A stretch of DNA of 64,000 bases from positions 31,210 through 95,209 of the forward strand of contig NZ_FYDL01000012.1 in NCBI RefSeq assembly GCF_900187505.1, given 5' to 3'. The stretch comes from Pseudomonas sp. Irchel s3h17. GTDB taxonomy: Bacteria; Pseudomonadota; Gammaproteobacteria; Pseudomonadales; Pseudomonadaceae. Shown piece after piece: positions 16,757 to 25,766 of the stretch. The stretch's first letter is position 1; each line of letters starts with the position of its first letter. The position numbers and the translations under genes are program-made. The notes beneath the pieces are model-generated. The model was not told the DNA's origin, searched no databases, and was given only the letters and a program-made list of their open reading frames with translations.

Positions 16757-17881
16757 ATGCCAGCCCACCGTGAAACCCTGCTCTGCCGCTACCGCTACGA
16801 CCCTCTGGATCGCCTGGCCGATTTCACCCCGGCGACGCAGGCCAGCACCCAACGCTTCTACCTCAAGGACCGCCTGGCCACCGAGATTCAAGGCGCGATA
16901 CAGCGCTCGATCCTCCAGCACGAAGATCAACTGCTGGCGCAGCAACAGCGCCAGAACGACACCTTGGAAACCCACTTGTTCGCCACCGATCAACAACGCT
17001 CGGTGCTGGGCATCCTCGACGCCACACGCCCCCATCACCTCGCCTACACACCTTATGGTCATCGCGTACCGGAAAATGGCTTGCTCAGCCTGCTCGGTTT
17101 CAACGGCGAACGGCCGGATCCGGTGACTGGGAATTATTTGTTGGGCAATGGCTATCGGGCGTTCAGTCCGGTGTTGATGCGGTTCAACAGCCCGGACAAT
17201 TGGAGTCCGTTTGGGGACGGTGGGTTGAATCCGTATGCATATTGCGTGGGGGACCCGGTGAATCGAAGGGATCCTACAGGGCACACGCCGGCCTGGTTGA
17301 AAGTTGTACTGCGTTCGATAGGGTTTATGAGGAGCAGAGTGTCTGCCGCCTCCAATGAAGTTTACAGCGCCGGTGGAGCGTTTCGTCGGAGCTCTTCAGT
17401 AGATGGTCCCCCCACCCTCCCTATAACCCAGAAGACCCCTGCCTGGACGACCCAAGACAGGTTAGCTTTCTCAGGTACCGAAGCACGCCACCCTGGTGCT
17501 CCCCGCTCTGCCACTTCACAAGAATCATTAACTTCATTCTCAAGTGACGGTTCGCGTACCTCAGATGCCGATATTCAACCGTTGTCCGCACGACAATCAA
17601 CATCAGCCAGCACACCACCAAGAAGAAGACGTGGAGCCGATGTCTATGATGCCATGATGGATACAGCGATATCTGACTTAAGAGCCAGATATGGAAATGG
17701 CAATCTCACGACGAACCTGGCCGAACCCGTTTTCGATCCGCCACCCGGGTACTCTCAATCGTTTATCCCACCCCCAAACTATGGCGCCCCCCCTCTACCT
17801 TCTTTTCGGCAAGCTCTGGTCAATGCTGAGTATTTGAAAGAGCCATCCAAACGACAAAGCATCGTAAGACGAGAGAACTAA
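16757..17881 (+). CDS. RHS/TccC-like orphan cassette G (PPxY-containing tail)
   Basis: The product is 374 aa. The core (1-176) ends at DPTGH with the usual blocks. The 198-aa tail starts with an amphipathic segment (TPAWLKVVLRSIGFMRSR), then a Ser/Thr/Pro-rich linker with TPPRRRRGADVYD. It ends in a proline-rich part carrying PPGY (residues 329-332), PPNY (339-342) and APPLPSF. The start follows CGGGGAG. It is the last of the three cassettes next to fdhA and is separated from it by a strong bidirectional hairpin. No enzymatic domain is recognised; the proline motifs could be linkers or binding peptides. Confidence 0.8.
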   Translation: MPAHRETLLCRYRYDPLDRLADFTPATQASTQRFYLKDRLATEIQGAIQRSILQHEDQLLAQQQRQNDTLETHLFATDQQRSVLGILDATRPHHLAYTPYGHRVPENGLLSLLGFNGERPDPVTGNYLLGNGYRAFSPVLMRFNSPDNWSPFGDGGLNPYAYCVGDPVNRRDPTGHTPAWLKVVLRSIGFMRSRVSAASNEVYSAGGAFRRSSSVDGPPTLPITQKTPAWTTQDRLAFSGTEARHPGAPRSATSQESLTSFSSDGSRTSDADIQPLSARQSTSASTPPRRRRGADVYDAMMDTAISDLRARYGNGNLTTNLAEPVFDPPPGYSQSFIPPPNYGAPPLPSFRQALVNAEYLKEPSKRQSIVRREN

Positions 17882-17911
17882 GAAAGCGGCGACAAAAAGG
17901 TCGCCGCTTTC
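17882..17911. terminator. Bidirectional terminator between cassette G and fdhA
   Basis: Perfect 12-bp stem GAAAGCGGCGAC/GTCGCCGCTTTC with loop AAAAAG, followed by TT on the plus strand, between convergent genes. Confidence 0.8.
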
Positions 17912-17923
17912 TTACGCTAGACC

Positions 17924-19123
17924 TTACGCCGCACTAAACATCTTATGCGGATCAATCACAAACTTCTTCGGTACACCCGCATCAAACTCGCCATAACCAC
18001 GTGGCGCATCATCCAGGCTGATCACCTCAACGCCCACGATGTCGGCAATCTTGATCCGGTCCCACATGATCGCCTGCATCAGCTGGCGGTTGTACTTCAT
18101 GACCGGGGTCTGGCCGGTGTGGAAGCTGTGGGATTTGGCCCAGCCCAAGCCGAAGCGGATGCTCAGGCTGCCCATTTTCGCGGCGGCATCCACCGCACCC
18201 GGGTCTTCAGTTACGTAGAGGCCAGGAATACCGATCTTGCCGGCGACACGGACCACGCCCATCAACGAGTTGAGCACGGTGGCCGGGGCTTCGTGTTTCA
18301 CACCGGCATGGCCGTGGCCACGGGCTTCGAAGCCAACGGCGTCGACGGCACAATCCACCTCCGGCTCGCCGAGCAAGGCGGCGATCTGTTCGTGCAGCGG
18401 GGTGTCCAGGGACAGGTCGGCGATTTCGAAACCCTGGGCCTTGGCATGGGCCAGGCGGATCGGGTTGACGTCACCGATGATCACCACCGCCGCACCCAGC
18501 AGGCGCGCGGAAGCGGCAGCCGCCAGGCCAACCGGGCCGGCGCCGGCGACGTACACGGTGCTGCCCGGGCCAACGCCGGCGGTGACAGCGCCGTGGTAGC
18601 CGGTGGGCAGGATGTCGGAGAGGCAGGTCAGGTCACGGATTTTCTCCATGGCCCGGTCGCGATCCGGCAGTTTCAGCAGGTTGAAGTCGGCATACGGCAC
18701 CATGGCGTATTCGGCCTGGCCGCCAGTCCAGTCGCCCATGTCGACATAACCGTAGGCACCACCGGGACGGGCCGGGTTGACGCTCAGGCAGACGCCAGTG
18801 TGCATCTCCTTGCAGGAACGGCAGCGCCCGCAAGCCACGTTGAACGGCACCGACACCAGGTCGCCGATTTTCAGGTTCTCGACATCGCTGCCCTTCTCGA
18901 TCACCTCGCCGGTGATCTCATGACCCAGCACCAGACCGGTCTGGGCGGTGGTGCGACCGCGCACCATGTGCTGGTCCGAACCACAGATATTGGTGGAGAC
19001 CACGCGCAGGATCACACCGTGCTCGATCTTCCTGCCGCGCGGGTCCTGCATTTTCGGATAGTCGATTTTCTGCACTTCGACCTTGCCAGCGCCGAGATAC
19101 ACCACACCACGATTGCCAGACAT
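17924..19123 (-). CDS. fdhA: Glutathione-independent formaldehyde dehydrogenase
   Basis: The product is 399 aa. It is a zinc-dependent medium-chain dehydrogenase: catalytic zinc ligands in NICGSDQHM and GHEITGEV, the structural-zinc lobe CGRCRSCKEMHTGVC, and the Rossmann motif AGAGPVGLAAAASARLLGA. It oxidises formaldehyde to formate with NAD without glutathione. Here it should remove formaldehyde released by demethylation of betaine, dimethylglycine and sarcosine. It is the last gene of the glyA-soxBDAG-purU-fdhA run. A REP palindrome lies between purU and fdhA. A mutated 3' fragment of it occurs at 15181-15424. Confidence 0.95.
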   Translation of the reverse strand: MSGNRGVVYLGAGKVEVQKIDYPKMQDPRGRKIEHGVILRVVSTNICGSDQHMVRGRTTAQTGLVLGHEITGEVIEKGSDVENLKIGDLVSVPFNVACGRCRSCKEMHTGVCLSVNPARPGGAYGYVDMGDWTGGQAEYAMVPYADFNLLKLPDRDRAMEKIRDLTCLSDILPTGYHGAVTAGVGPGSTVYVAGAGPVGLAAAASARLLGAAVVIIGDVNPIRLAHAKAQGFEIADLSLDTPLHEQIAALLGEPEVDCAVDAVGFEARGHGHAGVKHEAPATVLNSLMGVVRVAGKIGIPGLYVTEDPGAVDAAAKMGSLSIRFGLGWAKSHSFHTGQTPVMKYNRQLMQAIMWDRIKIADIVGVEVISLDDAPRGYGEFDAGVPKKFVIDPHKMFSAA

Positions 19124-19233
19124 GCTTTCACCTCGCTGTTGTTTTTATGTAGCGGTCGCGTCACCAGGGATCGGCGGCGCGTTGATTGCTCGGGTTATTG
19201 CCTGTGTGTCTTGTGTTGTCTGTTATCGCTTCT

Positions 19234-19257
19234 TCGCGGGCAAGCCCGCGATAGCGA
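19234..19257. repeat. REP palindrome
   Basis: CGCGGGCAAGCCCGCG with flanking ATCGC/TAGCGA, directly after the purU stop codon, in the purU-fdhA gap. Confidence 0.65.
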
Positions 19258-19258
19258 C

Positions 19259-20116
19259 CTAGAGAACGACCGTGCGATTGGCGTTCAAGAACACCCGCCG
19301 CTCGATGTGATACCCCACCGCCCGGGCCAGGGTCAGGCCTTCGATGTCACGGCCCTTGGCGATCAGGTCTTCGGGGTAGTGGCTGTGATCCACCGCTTCC
19401 ACGCCCTGGGCGATGATCGGGCCTTCGTCGAGGTCGTTGTTGATGTAGTGCGCCGTGGCGCCCACCAGTTTCACGCCCTTGTTGTAGGCCTGGTGATAGG
19501 GCTTGGCACCCTTGAAGCCAGGCAACAGGGAGTGGTGAATGTTGATCGCCTTGCCGTCGAGCTTGCGGCACAGCTCCGGCGACAGCACTTGCATGTAGCG
19601 GGCAAGGACTACCAGTTCGGCACCGGACTCCTCGATCACCTGCCACACCTGACGCTCCTGGGACGGTTTGTCGTTGGGGTCGAGGGGGAAGTGGTAGTAG
19701 GGAATGTCGTGCCAGTCGGCCAAGGGCTTGAGGTCCGGGTGGTTGGACACCACGGCGACGACGTCCATCGACAACTGGCCGATGCGCTGGCGGTAGAGCA
19801 AGTCGTTGAGGCAGTGATCGGCCTTGGAAACCATGATCACCACTTTGGGTCGATGATGCGGCGGTGTCAGCTCGAAGATCATGCCGAAGGCTTCAGCCCG
19901 TTCAGCCAGGCCTGCGTGGAATGACTGTTCGTCAAAGCCGTCGGGCTGACGGAATTCCACGCGAATGAAGAATCGGCCCGAGAGCCGGTCGTCGAAGGAA
20001 TGGTGTTCGGTGACGTAGCAACCCTGTTCGAACAGAAAGCGGGTCACCGCGTCGACCGTGCCGAGCACGCTAGGGCAGTCGGCGGTCAGAATCCATGTAT
20101 CTGGGGCGCGGCTCAT
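19259..20116 (-). CDS. purU: Formyltetrahydrofolate deformylase
   Basis: The product is 285 aa. An N-terminal ACT domain (DCPSVLGTVDAVTRFLFEQGCYVTEH in part) is followed by the formyltransferase fold with the catalytic Asn/His in INIHHSLLPGFKG and the Asp loop ATAHYINNDLDEGPII. It hydrolyses 10-formyl-THF to formate and THF, balancing one-carbon units that arise from demethylation by the Sox enzyme. It lies between soxG and fdhA in the same orientation; a REPIN (20163-20307) separates it from soxG. Confidence 0.94.
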   Translation of the reverse strand: MSRAPDTWILTADCPSVLGTVDAVTRFLFEQGCYVTEHHSFDDRLSGRFFIRVEFRQPDGFDEQSFHAGLAERAEAFGMIFELTPPHHRPKVVIMVSKADHCLNDLLYRQRIGQLSMDVVAVVSNHPDLKPLADWHDIPYYHFPLDPNDKPSQERQVWQVIEESGAELVVLARYMQVLSPELCRKLDGKAINIHHSLLPGFKGAKPYHQAYNKGVKLVGATAHYINNDLDEGPIIAQGVEAVDHSHYPEDLIAKGRDIEGLTLARAVGYHIERRVFLNANRTVVL

Positions 20117-20162
20117 AGTGCGGTGACTCCTGTTCGAAAATACCTACGCGACTGCGCAGACC

Positions 20163-20307
20163 TGTGGCGAGGGAGCTTGCTCCCGCTGGGTTGCGAAGCG
20201 ACCCCAAAATCAGCAACCGCATTCTTTCAGGAAGAATGCGGACTCAGGTTTTACGACTCCTTCGCCCGGGCGCGGATCGGCCGACGGGAGCAAGCTCCCT
20301 CGCCACA
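20163..20307. repeat. REPIN
   Basis: TGTGGCGAGGGAGCTTGCTCCCGC at the left and its inverted partner at the right, with a ~95-bp spacer. It lies between soxG and purU. Confidence 0.8.
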
Positions 20308-20332
20308 AAAGCAGTCATGACACGACACTGAG

Positions 20333-20965
20333 TTACGCCTGGACGCTCAGGCCGTACTCGGCAGAAGCATCCTGCAACCACAGCCACCAGTAATCGGAGA
20401 AGCTGCGACGGATCAGCAGTTCCCAGGTGTCTTCAGCGGTATGGCGAATCATCAGCTGGGACTTGGCGAACACCGTGCCCACCGCCTTGCCCACCGGGAA
20501 GTTGTTGGGATGCACGTCATAGCTGGTGGATTTCATCAGCACTTCACGCACATTCGGGCCGCTCAGTTCGAGGAGCTGCTGACCGCCGCTGACGTTGACG
20601 ATAGCGATGTGCAGGTCACCCAGCGCGGCGCGCAGCTTCTGCTCGGCGGCGAACTCTTCGCCGGTCGGTACGATCAGCAGCCACTCGTCCGGTCCCATCC
20701 ATTGCAGGCTGGTTTCACCTTTGCCGACCACGGTCAGGGCCACGGGCAGTTCCAGGCCCAGGGCCTTGTGCACACCGGCAGCGAATGCCGGGTCATGGCC
20801 ATCGCCGCGAAGGGTCAGGTGGCCCAGCAGTTTTTTCTCGCGCACGGTGACACCGGCGCTCTTGCGGCCCTTGCCCACCAGGCTGGCGAGGTCGGCATGA
20901 TGCAGCGACGACTCGGCCTTGGCCCCGGTGGTTGGGCGTTGTTGGTACACATTGGCTGCGGTCAT
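20333..20965 (-). CDS. soxG: Sarcosine oxidase gamma subunit
   Basis: The product is 210 aa from ATG 20965, preceded by GAGGAAAGG; the frame extends further to 21046 but into a REP. It has the SoxG pattern: LLGHLTLRGDG...FAAGVHKALG, MGPDEWLLIVP, NVSGGQQLLELSGPNVREVLMK and a C-terminal RSFSDYWWLWLQDA. It is part of the heterotetrameric sarcosine oxidase and resembles the folate-binding GCV_T fold. A REP pair (21024-21083) separates it from soxA. Confidence 0.93.
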   Translation of the reverse strand: MTAANVYQQRPTTGAKAESSLHHADLASLVGKGRKSAGVTVREKKLLGHLTLRGDGHDPAFAAGVHKALGLELPVALTVVGKGETSLQWMGPDEWLLIVPTGEEFAAEQKLRAALGDLHIAIVNVSGGQQLLELSGPNVREVLMKSTSYDVHPNNFPVGKAVGTVFAKSQLMIRHTAEDTWELLIRRSFSDYWWLWLQDASAEYGLSVQA

Positions 20966-21023
20966 AAAACACCTTTCCTCAATTCTGTTGGTTCCGGCCC
21001 TGTGGTGGCTGTACTGCCGCCTT

Positions 21024-21083
21024 CGCGAGCAAGCCCGCTCCCACATCCGACCGCGTTCTCCTGTGGGAGCGGGCTTGCTCGGG
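21024..21083. repeat. REP pair (GTGGGAGCGGGCTTGCTCG type)
   Basis: CGAGCAAGCCCGCTCCCAC and its inverted partner GTGGGAGCGGGCTTGCTCG with a spacer of about 20 bp, within the soxA-soxG gap. Confidence 0.75.
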
Positions 21084-21133
21084 AATCGATCAAACGACTC
21101 GGCGCAGCTGGCACCCCACAGGACCCGAAGCCC

Positions 21134-24100
21134 TTACACGTTCTGGCGATCGCCTTTCGGATCGAAGAACACCGAAGAAACGATTTCCGCTTCGATCACG
21201 CTGCCGTCGGCCAGCGGTGCGAACACTCGCTCACCGAGGCGCTTCAGACCGCCTTTGACCACACCCATGGCAAACGAGTAGCCCAGGGAGTTGTGGGCGT
21301 AGCTGGAGGTCACGTGACCGACCATGGTCATCGGGATCGCTTGCTTGGTGTTGAACACCAGCTGCGCACCCTCCGGCAGCCATTTGGTCGGATCGATCGG
21401 CTTGAGGCCGACTAGCTGTTTACGCTGATCGCGCACGCAGTCTTCGCGATTCATGCCACGCCAGCCGATCCACGAGAACGGTTTGGTGCGACCCACGCAC
21501 CAGCCCATGTTCAGGTCATCCGGGGTCATCGAGCTATCGGTGTCCTGGCCGACGATGATGAAGCCCTTCTCGGCCCGCAGTACGTGCATGGTTTCGGTGC
21601 CATACGGCGTCAGGTTGTACTTCTTGCCGGCCTCGACGATTTTCTCGAGCACGCCCATGGCGTAGTCGGCCTGCACGTTGACTTCGTACGACAGCTCACC
21701 GGTAAACGAAATCCGGAACACCCGCGCTGGCACACCACCGACCAGGCCTTCTTTCCAGGTCATGAACGGGAAGCCGTCCTTGTCCAGGTCGATGTCGGTG
21801 ACTTCGCTGAGCAGCTTGCGGCTGTTCGGCCCGGACAGGGTCATGGTCGCCCAGTGGTCGGTGACCGAGGTGAAGTACACCTTCAGGTCCGGCCATTCGG
21901 TCTGGTGATACAGCTCCAGCCATTGCAGCACGCGCGCGGCGCCGCCCGTGGTGGTGGTCATCACGAAGTGGTTGTCGGCCAGGCAAGCGGTGACGCCGTC
22001 GTCGAAGACCATGCCGTCTTCTTTACACATCAGGCCGTAGCGCGCCTTGCCCACGTCCAGCTTGGTCCAGGCGTTGGTGTAGACGCGGTTGAGGAACTCC
22101 CGCGCATCCGGCCCTTGAATGTCGATCTTGCCGAGTGTCGAGGCATCGAGCAGGCCGACGCTTTCACGCACGGCCAGGCATTCGCGCTTGACCGCGGCAT
22201 GCAGGTCTTCGCCGTTGCGCGGGAAGTACCAAGGGCGCTTCCACTGCCCGACGTCTTCAAATTCGGCACCGTTCTTCACGTGCCAGTGATGCAGCGCGGT
22301 GTAGCGCACCGGCTCGAAGATGTGCCCACAGTGACGACCGGCCACCGCGCCGAAGGTGACCGGCGTGTAGTTCGGGCGGAACATGGTGGTGCCCATCTGC
22401 GGGATGGTCACGTTCAGTGAACGGGCCGCGATGGCCAGGCCATTGACGTTGCCCAGTTTGCCCTGGTCGGTACCGAAGCCCAGTGCGGTGTAGCGTTTGA
22501 CGTGCTCGACCGATTCGAAGCCTTCGCGAGTCGCCAGTTCGATGGCGGCGGCGGTGACGTCGTTTTGCAGGTCGACGAATTGCTTCGGCGCCCGTGCGGT
22601 GCTCTTTTCATGAGGGACCTGGAACAGCGCCAGGGTCGATTCCTCATGACGGCTCAGGGCCTTGGGCAGCACGCCTTCGACCGTTTTGAAACCGGCTTCG
22701 GCGGCGGCGCGGGCGCCCCCTTCAAAACCGTCGGCCAGTGAATCGCCGAGGCCGTAGACGCCGTTGATGCCACCGACGCATACGCGCTTCTGCGGGGCTT
22801 CACCCGGTACAAAACCGAGGATGTCTTCACGCCAGATCGGCTTGCCACCCAGGTGCGAGGCCAGGTGAACCACCGGGCTGTAACCGCCGGAGCTGGCGAC
22901 AATGTCGCACTCCAGCCACTCACCCGGACTGGTCACGGTGTGGGCCTTGACATCGATGGCCGCCACGCGGGCAGCGGTCACGTGCTTGCTGCCACGGGCT
23001 TCGATCACCGCGCTGCCGGTCAGGATACGGATGCCTTTGGCTCGCGCTTCTTCCACCAGCGCACCACGCGGGTTGCTGCGGGCGTCGGCGATGGCGACCA
23101 CTTGCAGGCTGGCATCGAGCCAGTCCAGGGCCACGCGGTAGGCGTGATCGTTGTTGGTGGACAGCACCAGTTTTTTACCCGGCGCAACACCGTAGCGACG
23201 CACGTAAGTCGAGACGGCGCCGGCCAGCATGTTGCCCGGTACGTCGTTGTTGCCGTAGACCAGTGGACGCTCGTGGGTCCCGGTGGCCAGCACCACGCGC
23301 GTGGCGCGAACCCGGTGGATGCGCTGGCGCACCTGGCCGATCGGCGCGCGGTCGCCGAGGTGATCGGTGAGGCGCTCGTGAATGGTCAGGAAGTTGTGAT
23401 CGTGGTAGCCGTTGACGGTCGCCCGTGGAAGCAACAGCACATCCGGGGTCGCTTTCAGCTCGGCGATCACGTTGGCGACCCACTCGGTGGCTGGCTTGCC
23501 ATCCAGGCTTTCACGGGTATCGAGCAGGCTGCCGCCGAACTCTTCCTGCTCATCGGCCAGGATCACCCGGGCACCGCTGCGCGCAGCGGCCAGGGCGGCT
23601 GCCAGGCCGGCGGGACCGGCGCCGACGATCAGCACGTCGCAGTGCTGGTTCATGTAGTCGTAGGTGTCCGGATCATTCTCGGTCGGCGAGCGACCCAGGC
23701 CGGCGGCCTTGCGGATGTACTTCTCGTAGGTCATCCAGAACGATTGCGGGTACATGAAGGTTTTGTAGTAGAAGCCCGGCGGCATCAGCTTGCCGCCGAC
23801 CTTGCCGAGAATCCCCATCATGTCGTTGTTCACGCTCGGCCAGCCGTTGGTGCTGGTGGCGACCAGGCCCTGGTACAACGCCTGTTGCGTGGCCCGGACG
23901 TTGGGAATCTGGGTGGCTTCGGTGGCGCCGATCTGCAGCACCGCGTTCGGCTCCTCGGAGCCTCCGGCGAAGATCCCGCGCGGACGGGAATACTTGAAGC
24001 TGCGACCGATGATGTCGACACCGTTGGCCAGCAGTGCAGCGGCCAGGGAGTCGCCTTCAAAGCCTTTGTAGACCTGGCCGTTGAAGGTGAAGGTCAGGAC

Positions 24101-24151
24101 TTTGTTGCGGTCGATCCGTCCACCGTTGGACAGGCGATTGATCTGGCTCAT
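21134..24151 (-). CDS. soxA: Sarcosine oxidase alpha subunit
   Basis: The product is 1005 aa, the normal length. An N-terminal 2Fe-2S-like fold carries VYKGFEGDSLAAALLANGV and SFKYSRPRG. An NAD/FAD-binding pyridine nucleotide-disulphide domain begins at about 165 (VLIVGAGPAGLAAALAAARSGARV). The C-terminal half (about 600-1000) is a GCV_T/aminomethyltransferase domain (LLDASTLGKIDIQGPDAREFLN) that passes the methyl unit to tetrahydrofolate. The enzyme turns sarcosine into glycine plus 5,10-methylene-THF and H2O2. Its start overlaps the soxD stop (24148-24151, ATGA). Confidence 0.96.
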   Translation of the reverse strand: MSQINRLSNGGRIDRNKVLTFTFNGQVYKGFEGDSLAAALLANGVDIIGRSFKYSRPRGIFAGGSEEPNAVLQIGATEATQIPNVRATQQALYQGLVATSTNGWPSVNNDMMGILGKVGGKLMPPGFYYKTFMYPQSFWMTYEKYIRKAAGLGRSPTENDPDTYDYMNQHCDVLIVGAGPAGLAAALAAARSGARVILADEQEEFGGSLLDTRESLDGKPATEWVANVIAELKATPDVLLLPRATVNGYHDHNFLTIHERLTDHLGDRAPIGQVRQRIHRVRATRVVLATGTHERPLVYGNNDVPGNMLAGAVSTYVRRYGVAPGKKLVLSTNNDHAYRVALDWLDASLQVVAIADARSNPRGALVEEARAKGIRILTGSAVIEARGSKHVTAARVAAIDVKAHTVTSPGEWLECDIVASSGGYSPVVHLASHLGGKPIWREDILGFVPGEAPQKRVCVGGINGVYGLGDSLADGFEGGARAAAEAGFKTVEGVLPKALSRHEESTLALFQVPHEKSTARAPKQFVDLQNDVTAAAIELATREGFESVEHVKRYTALGFGTDQGKLGNVNGLAIAARSLNVTIPQMGTTMFRPNYTPVTFGAVAGRHCGHIFEPVRYTALHHWHVKNGAEFEDVGQWKRPWYFPRNGEDLHAAVKRECLAVRESVGLLDASTLGKIDIQGPDAREFLNRVYTNAWTKLDVGKARYGLMCKEDGMVFDDGVTACLADNHFVMTTTTGGAARVLQWLELYHQTEWPDLKVYFTSVTDHWATMTLSGPNSRKLLSEVTDIDLDKDGFPFMTWKEGLVGGVPARVFRISFTGELSYEVNVQADYAMGVLEKIVEAGKKYNLTPYGTETMHVLRAEKGFIIVGQDTDSSMTPDDLNMGWCVGRTKPFSWIGWRGMNREDCVRDQRKQLVGLKPIDPTKWLPEGAQLVFNTKQAIPMTMVGHVTSSYAHNSLGYSFAMGVVKGGLKRLGERVFAPLADGSVIEAEIVSSVFFDPKGDRQNV

Positions 24152-24477
24152 ACCTTCGCTCCCAGAGCCTGCGCGGCCGCTTTCGGACTTTCAGTCTTGT
24201 CGGTGAACTGCGGCTTGCTGCCGATCTTGTAGGTCTCGAGAATCTCGTAGGTCACGGTGTCGCGGGTGACGTTGAAGTACTGGCGGCAACCGGCGACGTG
24301 GTCCCACAGCTCGTGGTGCAGACCGCGCGGGTTATCGCGGAAGAACAGGTAGTCGCCCCACTCCTCGTCGGTGCAGGTGTTCGGATCCAGTGGACGCGGG
24401 ATGTGCGCCTGGCCGGATGCGTGGAATTCCTCTTCGGAGCGCAGTTCGCCGCAGTGAGGACAGAAGATATGCAACAT
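24148..24477 (-). CDS. soxD: Sarcosine oxidase delta subunit
   Basis: The product is 109 aa. It is a small zinc-binding subunit with the Cys pair CPHC near the start and His-x3-Cys in LWDHVAGCRQYF. FCPHCGELRSEEEF and FRDNPRGLHHELW are family hallmarks. It overlaps soxA by four bases and follows soxB by 15 bp, with AGGAGAAATTTCCT in front as ribosome site. Confidence 0.95.
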   Translation of the reverse strand: MLHIFCPHCGELRSEEEFHASGQAHIPRPLDPNTCTDEEWGDYLFFRDNPRGLHHELWDHVAGCRQYFNVTRDTVTYEILETYKIGSKPQFTDKTESPKAAAQALGAKV

Positions 24478-24492
24478 AGGAAATTTCTCCTG

Positions 24493-25743
24493 TTAGTGGG
24501 CGACGGCAGCAGCGCCGTGTTCATCGATCAACGCACCGTTGTGGAAACGGTCGATGGAGAAAGGTGCGGCCAACGGGTGCATTTCACCCTTGGCCAGGCT
24601 CGCGGCAAACACGTTGCCCGAGCCGGGTGTGGCCTTGAAGCCGCCGGTGCCCCAACCGCAGTTGAAGAACATGTTCGGTACCGGGGTTTTCGAGATGATC
24701 GGGCAGGCATCGGGGGTGGTGTCGACGATGCCGCCCCACTGGCGGTTCATGCGCACGCGGGACAACACCGGGAACATCTCGACGATGGCCTGGATGGTGT
24801 GTTCGATCACCGGGTAGGAACCACGCTGGCCGTAGCCGTTGTAGCCGTCGATACCGGCGCCGATCACCAGGTCGCCCTTGTCGGACTGGCTGATGTAGCC
24901 GTGTACGGCGTTGGACATGATCACGCTGTCGATAATCGGCTTGATCGGCTCGGACACCAGCGCTTGCAGCGGGTGGGACTCGATCGGCAGGCGGAAACCG
25001 GCCAGCTTGGCCATGTGCCCGGAGTTACCGGCAGTGACCACGCCGACGCGCTTGGCGCCGATGAAGCCCTTGTTGGTTTCCACGCCGATGCACACACCGT
25101 TTTCCTTGCGAAAACCGATCACTTCGGTCTGCTGGATCAGGTCCACGCCCAGGGCGTCGGCGGCACGGGCGAAGCCCCAGGCCACGGCATCGTGGCGGGC
25201 CACGCCGCCGCGACGCTGGACGGTGGCGCCCATCACCGGGTAGCGGGTGTTCTTCGAGCAGTCGAGGTACGGAATCTCGTCGGCCACTTGCTGGGCGTTG
25301 AGCAGTTCGCCATCGACGCCGTTGAGGCGGTTGGCGCTGACCCGACGCTCGGAGTCACGGATGTCCTGCAGGGTGTGGCACAGGTTGTAGACCCCACGCT
25401 GGGAGAACATCACGTTGTAGTTCAGGTCCTGGGACAGGCCTTCCCAGAGTTTCATGGCGTGTTCGTAGAGGTGCGCCGACTCATCCCACAGGTAGTTGGA
25501 ACGCACGATGGTGGTGTTGCGCGCGGTGTTACCGCCGCCCAGCCAGCCTTTCTCGACCACGGCCACGTTGGTGATGCCGTGTTCCTTGGCCAGGTAGTAG
25601 GCGGTCGCCAGACCATGCCCGCCGCCGCCGACGATGACCACGTCGTAGACCTTTTTCGGGGTCGGCGTGCGCCACATCCGCTGCCAGTTTTCGTGGTGGC
25701 TGAGGGAGTGTTTGAAGAGGCCGAAGCCTGAGTAGCGTTGCAT
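24493..25743 (-). CDS. soxB: Sarcosine oxidase beta subunit
   Basis: The product is 416 aa from ATG 25743 (MQRYSGFGLFKHSLSHHENW), at a better distance from GGAG than the ATG two codons earlier. It is a DAO-type flavoprotein: FAD motif VVIVGGGGHGLATAYYLA, GWLGGGNTARNTTIVRSNY and the C-terminal NCGWGTGGFKATPGSG. It holds the covalent FMN and the sarcosine site of the heterotetramer. It lies 23 bp after glyA in the same operon. Confidence 0.95.
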   Translation of the reverse strand: MQRYSGFGLFKHSLSHHENWQRMWRTPTPKKVYDVVIVGGGGHGLATAYYLAKEHGITNVAVVEKGWLGGGNTARNTTIVRSNYLWDESAHLYEHAMKLWEGLSQDLNYNVMFSQRGVYNLCHTLQDIRDSERRVSANRLNGVDGELLNAQQVADEIPYLDCSKNTRYPVMGATVQRRGGVARHDAVAWGFARAADALGVDLIQQTEVIGFRKENGVCIGVETNKGFIGAKRVGVVTAGNSGHMAKLAGFRLPIESHPLQALVSEPIKPIIDSVIMSNAVHGYISQSDKGDLVIGAGIDGYNGYGQRGSYPVIEHTIQAIVEMFPVLSRVRMNRQWGGIVDTTPDACPIISKTPVPNMFFNCGWGTGGFKATPGSGNVFAASLAKGEMHPLAAPFSIDRFHNGALIDEHGAAAVAH

Positions 25744-25766
25744 AGTCATTTACTCCAAAACCGCGC

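Noticed and set aside
17945..19924. Long plus-strand frame opposite fdhA and purU
   Set aside because: It is a mirror frame of two well-conserved minus-strand genes, with His/Gly/Val-rich antisense composition.
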